A stretch of DNA of 64,000 nucleotides, from contig NZ_LR699120.1 in assembly GCF_902459485.1 (NCBI RefSeq), forward strand, positions 248,001 through 312,000, written 5' to 3'. Below the pieces are notes generated by a model. That model made no database searches, was not told where the DNA came from, and was given only the letters and a program-made list of their open reading frames with translations. Made by a program: the position numbers and the translations under genes. Positions 28,282-36,213 of the stretch are shown one piece after another. How positions within the stretch are numbered: position 1 is the stretch's first letter; each line of letters begins with the position of its first letter. Origin of the DNA: Aquicella siphonis. GTDB lineage: Bacteria; Pseudomonadota; Gammaproteobacteria; DSM-16500.

Positions 28282-29367
28282 TCACCTGTTATAATCTTCA
28301 ATGTTTAACCTGATATCCAGCTTGTCGACGGATTTTTCAAGCGCCAACAAGGATTTGCATATCAAATCAAATAACTTATACCAGAGTGTGGTTTGCGCAT
28401 TCTTAAAATGCAGCATGGCATCGTCGGAAATTCTGAGTAAAACAGCAGATTCGCAAGTGGTAAAAGTAATCACAAAGGATGTAATGTTATCTATGCAGGA
28501 TATGCTGGCAAACAAAGTTCCTGGTCCAATAACGGATAGCTTTGCTATCTTGTTTTCATGCATGACGCTGGATTGAACCGCGCCCTGAATGACAATATAG
28601 CACGACGCATTTTTTTCACCTTTCCTGATGATGGTGCAATTTTTCGGTGCCTTAAGGGCAGCGACATGGTTAAAAAGCTCATCCAGTTCGCCCTGACTGA
28701 ACAGTTTGAATATTTCTGATTTTTTGATCGCATCAATATTGACCTCGGTCAATTTCATCGGTGTTTCAGCCGGCCTGGTCAATGAATGCATGATTTCACC
28801 AAATACAGACCTTTTTGTCATATCCGCGCTAGACATAGAATCCGTGACTTTGTCATGCACTTTCTTGAGTCGTTCACAGGCCTGCTTGGCAATCGCGTTG
28901 AGCAGTTTGTATTTCATGCCCGGATAATATGTAGTTAACATATTCATATAGACATCATCAATGTACACACACTTGACGGAAGAGTTGGCAATAATGGAGG
29001 TTGAACATGGCGTGCCTTCAATGTAACTGACATCACCTAGAAAACTTCCCGGGCCCAGACTTTCAAGATTGGTAGTCCCCGCTCCCAGCAGCTTGGCTGT
29101 GGAAATGACTTCGCCATCGATAATAAGAAATATACCCCTTGATTCCCTGCCTTGCTGCAAGATCACTTGCCCGGTTGAAAAAGTGATGATTTTGCTGTGA
29201 GATGCCATCATCTCCAGATCGCTGGAATCCAGATATTTCGCCAGTTCACTATGACGCGATAATCGCTCGTATTCCGAATCCAACATGAATGCTTCCCTGT
29301 TTAATATTGCGATCACCCTGCAATGATCAGATGATTCGTTTGAATCTATCCAGGCGCTTTCATTCAT
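28282..29367 (-). CDS. Protein with two cyclic-nucleotide-binding-fold domains
   Basis: The 361-aa protein has two CNB beta-roll domains. The first (about 45-165) shows GQVILQQGRESRGIFLIIDG and LGPGSFLGDVSYIEG. The second (about 215-335) shows CTIIRKGEKNASCYIVIQG and IGPGTLFASISCID. In the phosphate-binding cassette of domain 1 the usual PRxA arginine is replaced (TPCSTS). Domain 2 lacks both the GE pair and the arginine. Canonical cAMP binding is therefore doubtful, at least for domain 2. There is no DNA-binding helix-turn-helix, so it is not a Crp-type regulator. It lies 170 bases downstream of an adenylyl cyclase gene on the same strand and 4 bases upstream of the amidotransferase. Confidence 0.85.
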   Translation of the reverse strand: MNESAWIDSNESSDHCRVIAILNREAFMLDSEYERLSRHSELAKYLDSSDLEMMASHSKIITFSTGQVILQQGRESRGIFLIIDGEVISTAKLLGAGTTNLESLGPGSFLGDVSYIEGTPCSTSIIANSSVKCVYIDDVYMNMLTTYYPGMKYKLLNAIAKQACERLKKVHDKVTDSMSSADMTKRSVFGEIMHSLTRPAETPMKLTEVNIDAIKKSEIFKLFSQGELDELFNHVAALKAPKNCTIIRKGEKNASCYIVIQGAVQSSVMHENKIAKLSVIGPGTLFASISCIDNITSFVITFTTCESAVLLRISDDAMLHFKNAQTTLWYKLFDLICKSLLALEKSVDKLDIRLNIEDYNR

Positions 29368-29536
29368 CTTATTTTATTATACAACAACATCTTGAATATG
29401 TGGAAATTTCACGTTACCTGAACAACCCGTTGCCGGATTGCCGGCACTTGACGAAGGACAAGTACTCTGATTGAAATGGCACTAATAATAATCAAGCGCC
29501 TAGGACGAGAGATGCGTTTTGCCTGTACAAGGCCAG

Positions 29537-31810
29537 CTATTTTTGCTCCATGATCCAGACGCCATTCCAATCCTGGACTGGAGGATTCTTTCTTAACTTT
29601 CTGCATCGCTCCAAATAAACAACAGACGGTTTGTCATCAGGATGTAATTTTAGCGCAGATTCGAAACAGTCAATTGCCTTGTTCCAATCGCCGCGGTTAT
29701 AATACTCAATGCCATTATTAAAATGACCCAACACCTCAATCTGATTGGGAAAGGTTTCAGAATCATAAAAGTCGATTACTTCATATATCTGAACAGGCCT
29801 GCCTTTTCCTTTGACAATAACCTTGTCAATTTGTCTTGTCCGGTACGTTGCCTTGAGCTTTTTGTATGTGAATTCACTGATTAGCAGCTGTGCGCCGTAT
29901 TGTTTGCAAAGGCCTTCTATCCTCGATGCCAAATTGACTCCGTCACCTATCACAGTGAAATCCATACGCTTTTCTGAACCTATGTTGCCTGACACCACTT
30001 TGTCCGTGTTGATTCCTATCCCATGATTAATGGTAATCAAATTGTTTTTTGACCGTTTCTTGTTGAATTTCTGCAATGCCTTCATCATGGCAATAGCTGT
30101 TCTCACCGCCCGGTCAGGATCATCTTCGTGCGGGAACGGCGTACCATAGACAGCCATGATTGCGTCACCTATGAATTTATCCAGCATTCCGCCTTCATTA
30201 TGTATGCAATCCACCATTAGAGTGAAATAATCGTTGAGCAGCTTGACTGTCTGCTCCGCACCCAGTGATTCAGAAATCGTCGTGAAATTTCTTATGTCCG
30301 AGAATAAAATTGTTGCGACCGTACTCGTGCCGCCTAATGAAAATTCACTCGATTTTAGCAGCTGGTCCGCCAAATCCGGGCTCATATACCGCGACATGGT
30401 CGATTTCATTCTTTTTTCAGAACTGATATCCTCTATCATGATCATGATACCCAGGCGCTGCTGTTTGATACTCAACAACGGCATAATCGTGATGTTCGCC
30501 ACGACCGTCTTGTTTCTGAAACTAATTTCAGCATCAAGCATCACTTCTTGCTGAACCTGATCAGTCGAACGGTTCAATTGCATTATTTTTTCGGACAAAA
30601 GGTTGTTAGGACCGCTAAATAATATCGTTGCATCCTTGTTAAGAATGTCCGAAAGCGAGCTTATCTCCAGAATTCTCATTCCCGCCTTGTTACAAGTCAC
30701 GATATTATTGTTTTCATTGATTGTCAAAACACCGTTTGACATGCTTTCGAGTATGCTTTCGTTGTAATTCTTTATATTTTGCACATCGTCGAATAATTTT
30801 GCGTTCTCAATCGCCATGGATATCTGAGTATTGATCGCGACAAGCTGTGATTCATCATCTTCATTAAACTCGCCATGTTTTTTATTCAACACCTGAGTGA
30901 CGCCAATTACATGACCAGCCTTGTTTTTGACTGGCGCGGTCAGAATTGATCTGGTAAAAAACCCTGTCATTTTGTCAAATGAAGGGTTAAACCTCAAATC
31001 CGCGTAAGCATGCGGGATATTAATGATTTCTCCTGTTGTAAACACTGCGCCCGCGATACCGAGATGATTGGGAAATCGAATCTCCTTCTTTTCAAGACCT
31101 ATGCTGGCCTCGGTATATAATTCATTTGATTTGGAGTCATTAATAAACAATGTGGAACGCTCGGCATCCAGCGCCTTAGTGATGGTTGCAATGATTTTTT
31201 CCAAGAGTGAAGACAACTGAATTTCAGCAGAGACACGCGACATGGCTTCCAGAAACTCCAGCTCCTTTTTATGCGCCGCCTCAATGTGTTCAATGGTAAG
31301 TTTGCTCTGGATTGCCAAGGCAGCCTGCTCGGTCAACGCCTTAACAAGCTGTATATCAGTTTCGGTAAATTCATCGCCTATCTTGTTGAGCATTTGTGTC
31401 ACGCCAATCAATTCGTTATTTACGCTTTTTAGCGGCACACATAATACGCTTTTTGTCCTGAATCCGGTGATCTGGTCTATTACCCGATTGTATCTTTCAT
31501 CTTTATAAGCATCCTTGACGCAAACAGCTTCGTTATGTGTGTATGACCAGCCAACCAGCCCGCTCGTGTTCAACACCCTGATTTCGTGGTGCAAGTCTCC
31601 CTGTGCAATGAAGGAATACAACTCGCCTGTCTTTTCATCATTTAAAAAGACTGATCCGCGCTCACAGCCAATCACGCATGTTGTTACATTTACCAGTGTT
31701 GTCAACGCTTCTTTTAAAGTTGACGTTTTAGCCACATCTCTATATATCTGGGACAGCAGACGGTAATAACTTTTTGATTTCAAGTTTTTCACGACCATTT
31801 CATTTTGCAT
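29537..31810 (-). CDS. GAF-GAF-PAS class III adenylyl cyclase with C-terminal TPR
   Basis: This 757-aa protein appears cytosolic, with no membrane segment or signal peptide. Order: GAF 1 (about 30-165), GAF 2 (about 195-340), PAS (about 350-465), class III cyclase homology domain (about 495-685) and a TPR-like helix pair with an EYYNRGDWNKAIDCFESALK repeat (about 700-740). Catalytic residues are present: metal aspartates Asp505 (FSDIRNFT) and Asp549 (DKFIGDAIMA), Lys545 consistent with ATP as substrate, and IGDGVNLASRIEG for transition-state Asn and Arg. It should make cAMP in response to a ligand bound by the GAF domains. It starts inside the 3' end of the coiled-coil gene (11-base overlap), and a CNB-fold gene follows downstream. 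Confidence 0.92.
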   Translation of the reverse strand: MQNEMVVKNLKSKSYYRLLSQIYRDVAKTSTLKEALTTLVNVTTCVIGCERGSVFLNDEKTGELYSFIAQGDLHHEIRVLNTSGLVGWSYTHNEAVCVKDAYKDERYNRVIDQITGFRTKSVLCVPLKSVNNELIGVTQMLNKIGDEFTETDIQLVKALTEQAALAIQSKLTIEHIEAAHKKELEFLEAMSRVSAEIQLSSLLEKIIATITKALDAERSTLFINDSKSNELYTEASIGLEKKEIRFPNHLGIAGAVFTTGEIINIPHAYADLRFNPSFDKMTGFFTRSILTAPVKNKAGHVIGVTQVLNKKHGEFNEDDESQLVAINTQISMAIENAKLFDDVQNIKNYNESILESMSNGVLTINENNNIVTCNKAGMRILEISSLSDILNKDATILFSGPNNLLSEKIMQLNRSTDQVQQEVMLDAEISFRNKTVVANITIMPLLSIKQQRLGIMIMIEDISSEKRMKSTMSRYMSPDLADQLLKSSEFSLGGTSTVATILFSDIRNFTTISESLGAEQTVKLLNDYFTLMVDCIHNEGGMLDKFIGDAIMAVYGTPFPHEDDPDRAVRTAIAMMKALQKFNKKRSKNNLITINHGIGINTDKVVSGNIGSEKRMDFTVIGDGVNLASRIEGLCKQYGAQLLISEFTYKKLKATYRTRQIDKVIVKGKGRPVQIYEVIDFYDSETFPNQIEVLGHFNNGIEYYNRGDWNKAIDCFESALKLHPDDKPSVVYLERCRKLRKNPPVQDWNGVWIMEQK

Positions 31811-32216
31811 TGGCTTGCTCCACTATCGCCCTAAGCTCACGAATGGTATTTTGAAGCTGGCTTATTTCCTGATTATATTTTGAAGCCTGTGCCTGAATAT
31901 TTTTTTCATGTTCATAATGTATTGTTTCAAGCTTGTCTCTCAAGGAAAATATAGTAATCTGCAGCTGGCTAATTTCGCTATTTTTGACTGCTGTCATTTC
32001 TTCCAGATTCTTCAGATTTTCAAATTTTGACTTTTCCAGCTCCTGTCTCAGTTCCAGGATGTTCATTTGCAATTGCATGATCTGGCTATTATAGACTGAC
32101 ACATCTTTCTGAAAGCTCTTCCTCATCTCCGCATGAATTGTTTCCAGCTTATTTCTCAGGGACAGTATGGTTTCCTTTAATTGTCGATTATCTTGTTCCG
32201 GATTTGATGTTGTCAT
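31800..32216 (-). CDS. Small coiled-coil protein with internal heptad repeats
   Basis: The 138-aa protein is predicted to be almost entirely coiled coil. A roughly 20-residue unit recurs four times: QLKETILSLRNKLETIH, QLQMNILELRQELEKS, QLQITIFSLRDKLETIH and QLQNTIRELRAIVEQ. It begins MTTSNPEQDN and has no signal peptide. Its stop overlaps the start of the adenylyl cyclase gene, so it is first in that operon and probably made in step with the cyclase. A scaffold or oligomerisation partner for the cyclase is a reasonable guess, but no family was recognised. Confidence 0.75.
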   Translation of the reverse strand: MTTSNPEQDNRQLKETILSLRNKLETIHAEMRKSFQKDVSVYNSQIMQLQMNILELRQELEKSKFENLKNLEEMTAVKNSEISQLQITIFSLRDKLETIHYEHEKNIQAQASKYNQEISQLQNTIRELRAIVEQANAK

Positions 32217-32464
32217 TCAATATTTCCTCATCGACATCGAGGCAAAATGATTCGTACATTTCGCTTTAAAGACTTATATTAAGTTTAGCATAGGCAGAGT
32301 GTCCTTGTTTCTATCCAAATATTCTTATTAAAACATAAACTTAATTCACTTCATTCCCTTCGCCGGTCAATCCTTCTCCTAATGAAAGTCATGGCATGGC
32401 GCCACAATTTCGTATACATTCCCTCAAATCCAAGCCGCGCATGACAGACATGGGAGCGTCAATA

Positions 32465-33349
32465 ATGCATTCAAGGGATATCTGTATACTGGTCAATCCG
32501 TACGCCGCGAACGCGCGAGCACTGCGTCTTCTGCCCAGGGTCGAGCAAGCCATGCGATCGATTCCGCTCAACTACAGATTAGTGATCCCTTCCGATGTGC
32601 AACAGGCAAAACAGGCCGCACGCCACGCAGCCGGCGCAGGCGAATGCGTCGCTGTATTCGGAGGAGACGGGACGATACGTATCGTCGCTCAGGAGCTGGC
32701 GCAATGTAACGGCATTCTTGCAGTGCTCCCTGCGGGGCGTGGAAACGACTTTGCCCGCATGCTGAATTATCCGCTGAATCCAGTGGCCGCGTGCCAGGTC
32801 CTTGCTGCCGGCAAAGAATCAGCTATTGACATGGGCATAGTCAATCGTCTTCCTTTTCTGACCATTTGCAGCTTGGGCCTGGATGCAGCGGTTAGCGATC
32901 TCGCGAACCGCATACACTTTATAAACGGACCCGCAGTTTATCTTATAGCCGGTTTGTGCGTATTGCCCAGGTGGAAACCCATGCAGTTTGAAGTCAATAT
33001 AGATGGGCATGAATTTGTACATCATGGCCATTCCATTGCCGTCGCAAATTCACAGTATTACGGCGGCGGCATGAAACTGGCGCCCAATGCGTCAGTCATG
33101 GACGGCATGCTTGATGTCGTTCTTATTGGCATGGTTTCCCGATTCAGGCTGCTGCTTAATCTGCCGCGGTTATATAAAGGCACGCATATTTTAGAAGAAG
33201 GCGTCAAGATTATCCGCGGGCGACATATCCGGATACGCACGCTCAATGAATCACAGATTTTTGCTGATGGCGACGCGCTTGGTTATTCACCAGCGAACAT
33301 ATCCGTTCGTCCTGGCGCCCTGCGCGTATTATTGCCAGTGATATCATAA
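32465..33349 (+). CDS. Diacylglycerol/sphingosine kinase-family lipid kinase (YegS/BmrU-like)
   Basis: The protein has the DAGK catalytic fold: ILVNPYAANARA for the N-terminal strand-loop, the nucleotide-binding FGGDGTIRIVAQEL, LAVLPAGRGNDFARML and SLGLDAAVSDL, and the late GDALGYSPANISV stretch. It phosphorylates a lipid hydroxyl using ATP. The natural lipid is unknown for most bacterial members. The ATG at 32465 is chosen because GGGAG lies 8 bases before it, giving 295 aa, close to the usual 300. In-frame ATGs at 32396 and 32441 would add residues without similarity. It is transcribed divergently from the coiled-coil/cyclase operon. Confidence 0.88.
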   Translation: MHSRDICILVNPYAANARALRLLPRVEQAMRSIPLNYRLVIPSDVQQAKQAARHAAGAGECVAVFGGDGTIRIVAQELAQCNGILAVLPAGRGNDFARMLNYPLNPVAACQVLAAGKESAIDMGIVNRLPFLTICSLGLDAAVSDLANRIHFINGPAVYLIAGLCVLPRWKPMQFEVNIDGHEFVHHGHSIAVANSQYYGGGMKLAPNASVMDGMLDVVLIGMVSRFRLLLNLPRLYKGTHILEEGVKIIRGRHIRIRTLNESQIFADGDALGYSPANISVRPGALRVLLPVIS

Positions 33350-33404
33350 TTGCGCCAGCTTTCAGGCTGAATTGCGTCTGGGTCAATGATATTGAGAGTG
33401 GATG

Positions 33405-34337
33405 TCAGGCGCCAAGTTGTGCTTTGACAACAGGTGCCTTTTCAACAGGAACCAGCAATGTTGCGTTTTCCGATTTAGGGGTTGAACCGTGTGTGTAGTC
33501 AGGATTCAAACGGTTTAATGTTTCTATATTCACTCCCGCTGTTCTCGCCACTTTATCCAGGCTAACAGGTTTAGCCACCTTGACTTCCTCGAAATAAGGT
33601 TTGTTGGATACCGGCGGCAGTTCAACACCGTATTTTTTCGGATCTTTCACAATTGCAGCGACTGCCAGCAATCTCGGAACATAGTATTTTGTTTCCTTGG
33701 GCAGAGGCAAACTCCAGAAACTGTCGGTGCCGGCGCGACGAACGGCGGATTTTACTCTTTCCTGTCCACAATTATACGCGGCAATCGCCAGATACCAATT
33801 TCCATTAAAATATTGACCCAGGTCATTAAAATATGCCAGCGCAGCTTTAGTTGAAGCTATCACGTTGCGGCGGCCATCATACCCGGATTTGACTTTCACG
33901 CCTAATTCATGCGCAGTCTGCGACATTAATTGCCACAGACCTGTCGCGCCCTTATTTGAACGATCATTGGGATTGTATTCGCTTTCTATGACGGGAATCA
34001 GCGCAAGCTCAGCCGGCAAACCCCGCGCTTCTGTCTGCTCATGGATAAAATAAATATAGGGAACAGATGCTTTGAGAATATTATAAAGCCTGACGGGATC
34101 CGCAATCATCTTGCGGATTTCAGCCTGCACTTGCGCTGATTGTGTGCGCGAATCCAGCCGGAATTCACTTCTCATGGTGTTCCAGATAGAGTCACTCGCG
34201 TCATCACCGGCAGCCTCACCATAATAGTTCGGAACCAGATTGATCACTTCGGTTTCTTCACCATACCAGGTAATCAACAGAGTACAACTCAATACGGCAA
34301 GAAATATAAATTTAGACAAGTTGATAATTAATTGCAT
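33405..34337 (-). CDS. Membrane-bound lytic transglycosylase, MltD-like SLT family
   Basis: An N-terminal hydrophobic segment (about 6-24) serves as signal or anchor. The SLT lysozyme-like domain (about 90-225) has the catalytic Glu118 in ALIPVIESEYNP, then GATGLWQLM and AIAAYNCGQERV. The C-terminal part (about 255-305), with VSLDKVARTAGVNIETLNRLNP, looks like a degenerate LysM peptidoglycan-binding module. The enzyme cuts peptidoglycan in the periplasm with formation of anhydromuramyl ends. At 310 aa it is shorter than E. coli MltD (452 aa, two LysM repeats), so it is a short variant of the family. Confidence 0.9.
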   Translation of the reverse strand: MQLIINLSKFIFLAVLSCTLLITWYGEETEVINLVPNYYGEAAGDDASDSIWNTMRSEFRLDSRTQSAQVQAEIRKMIADPVRLYNILKASVPYIYFIHEQTEARGLPAELALIPVIESEYNPNDRSNKGATGLWQLMSQTAHELGVKVKSGYDGRRNVIASTKAALAYFNDLGQYFNGNWYLAIAAYNCGQERVKSAVRRAGTDSFWSLPLPKETKYYVPRLLAVAAIVKDPKKYGVELPPVSNKPYFEEVKVAKPVSLDKVARTAGVNIETLNRLNPDYTHGSTPKSENATLLVPVEKAPVVKAQLGA

Positions 34338-34936
34338 CGTGACATTCTACAATAATTTCAATCGCGGAAAAACTTTTTTTGCGCCTATTTGGACTTGTAT
34401 TTTTTAAATTGTTTATTATTTAAATAATTATGTGCCTCATTCAGGCCAAAATCCGCAGTAAAATTAGCCTGAAAATATCCTTTTATGCACAGATTTTCCT
34501 GTTGTTAAGCTGGCATTAATATGCGCTTCATGATTTTAAAATCGCGCAAATTCATTTTATTTTATCAGCCTTATCTGGACAGACAGCATGAATTCATATG
34601 CAATTGCAGCATGGCGAATAATGATTCCGAGGCAGGCATACCCGGTATTTGCAGGCTCGATACGCGGTTGATTCCACAACCATTCCATATAAAAAATAAA
34701 AAGGCAGGATTGATCGAAGGCCCGAGAATGATAAGTGGATGTCTCAGTGGCGCTTAAGGCTTCCTCAATGAAAAGCCCAACCACTGTTAGACTATCAAGA
34801 GGCATGCACACCGCACCATCTTTCTGACTTCCTCGGACTTTGCTTGTAGGGCTTCGATCAATGCCTGCCGAATATCATTATACTTGGCAACAAGCAGATT
34901 TCCAGTGTCTGCCGCGATAAATTATAACTATCATGA
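34338..34936. other. 599-base intergenic region, AT-rich, no convincing intact gene
   Basis: The part near 34340-34560 is AT-rich and probably holds the promoter of the transglycosylase gene. Two opposed frames of 78 and 84 codons overlap at 34521-34811, and neither has a ribosome binding site or a recognisable product. On the minus strand from about 34925 to 34795 a frame without an ATG, GTG or TTG near its beginning reads like real protein (DIRQALIEALQAKSEEVRKM). It may be the remnant of a gene that once followed zapE. Confidence 0.4.
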
Positions 34937-36034
34937 TTAGTCATGCCTGCGACCCATGCATTGATTTCTGTACGCGTCAGATTGCATTTCTAACAAGCGC
35001 GAACGCGTACGCGAGTATTCAGATAGCAGACTGCCATGTTTATAGATTTCATCCGGCTCACCGGCTGCGGAACAGATGAGACAAACATGATGATCATAAA
35101 AAATATCTATCATCTTGATGAAAAGTGTGATTTGGTTTCTTGCTTCAGGCGCGATCAACGGAATATCGGAGATCATGATTGTAGAGTAGTGCCGCACAAT
35201 ATCCAGATAATCATTCTGACTTCTGGGAGGGGTGCAGATTGCACGATAATCAAACCAGATAACGGAATGCGAACGTGCAATCACAGGAATAGCGCGGTCA
35301 TGTATGATCACCGCCTCTTGTGTCACAGATTCATGACGGGCCAGCCTGGCAAATATTCTTTCCATGTTTACGACGGCATGACGGTCATGCGGGATATAAA
35401 ACAAATCCGCTCTTTTAATGGACCTCATTCTGTAATCCATCACCGCGGGAATATGCACAACATGGGTATGTTGTTTTATAAGAGAGATGGCGGGCAAAAA
35501 TGACTTGCGCTGCAATCCATTTTTATATAGATCATCAGGCATGGTGTTTGACGTTGCCACCAGACAGACGCGCCTTGAAAACAGTAATTTCAACAGCCGC
35601 CCTAGTAACATGGCATCAGCGATATCTGTCACGATAAACTCATCAAAACAAAGCAATGATGTGTTTTTCGCTAAATCATCTGCGATGTAGGATAAGGGAT
35701 CCTTTTTTCCCTGATACTTTTTTAATTCGTGATGAATAAGCTGCATGAATTGATGAAAATGCATGCGTTTTTTATCGTGATAAGGAATGCAATGATAAAA
35801 GCAGTCCATCATAAAGGTTTTTCCTACGCCCACTCCCCCCCAGAGATACAAACCTTTTACCAGTCTTGATTTGCGTATGATAGAAGAAATCCGCGACTGT
35901 TTCTTGTGTTCTGAAACAATATCCAGATAAACCAGCTGTAAATCATTCATCACTTCAAGCTGATGCTGGTCTTCTAGAATCAAACCTTTGCTGCACAGAT
36001 CACGGTAATAATCGAGAGGCGTCATTTTCTGCAT
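34937..36034 (-). CDS. zapE: Cell division ATPase ZapE (AFG1 family)
   Basis: This is an AAA-type ATPase of the AFG1/ZapE family, which acts at the constricting division ring under stress and has mitochondrial relatives in protein quality control. Seen are GLYLWGGVGVGKTFMMDCF with Walker A at 66-73, the family-typical KRMHFHQFM, Walker B LLCFDEF at 127-133 followed by VTDIADAMLL, and TSNTMPDDLYKNGLQR as sensor region. The length (365 aa) fits E. coli ZapE (375). It is a single gene on this strand with an unrelated regulator upstream. Confidence 0.92.
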   Translation of the reverse strand: MQKMTPLDYYRDLCSKGLILEDQHQLEVMNDLQLVYLDIVSEHKKQSRISSIIRKSRLVKGLYLWGGVGVGKTFMMDCFYHCIPYHDKKRMHFHQFMQLIHHELKKYQGKKDPLSYIADDLAKNTSLLCFDEFIVTDIADAMLLGRLLKLLFSRRVCLVATSNTMPDDLYKNGLQRKSFLPAISLIKQHTHVVHIPAVMDYRMRSIKRADLFYIPHDRHAVVNMERIFARLARHESVTQEAVIIHDRAIPVIARSHSVIWFDYRAICTPPRSQNDYLDIVRHYSTIMISDIPLIAPEARNQITLFIKMIDIFYDHHVCLICSAAGEPDEIYKHGSLLSEYSRTRSRLLEMQSDAYRNQCMGRRHD

Positions 36035-36213
36035 TTATCAATATCATGGCATGCATAATGTCATTGAATGCCGGCCGACAACAGAACCAGCGCCGATAAT
36101 GTATCAGCAGGCTCTCCTTTAATCAAGAACCCCCGGAAGGGAAGAGCCTTGTTTCAATACAGGCATTGCCCGACGCGAGCACAGAGCGCTTACATCACAT
36201 CCCCGCAGCCGTA

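Noticed and set aside
36117-36163. Possible terminator after the GGDEF-EAL gene (GGCTCT ... AGAGCC)
   Set aside because: The stem is 6 bp with a loop of about 25 bases or more and no T-run on the minus strand.
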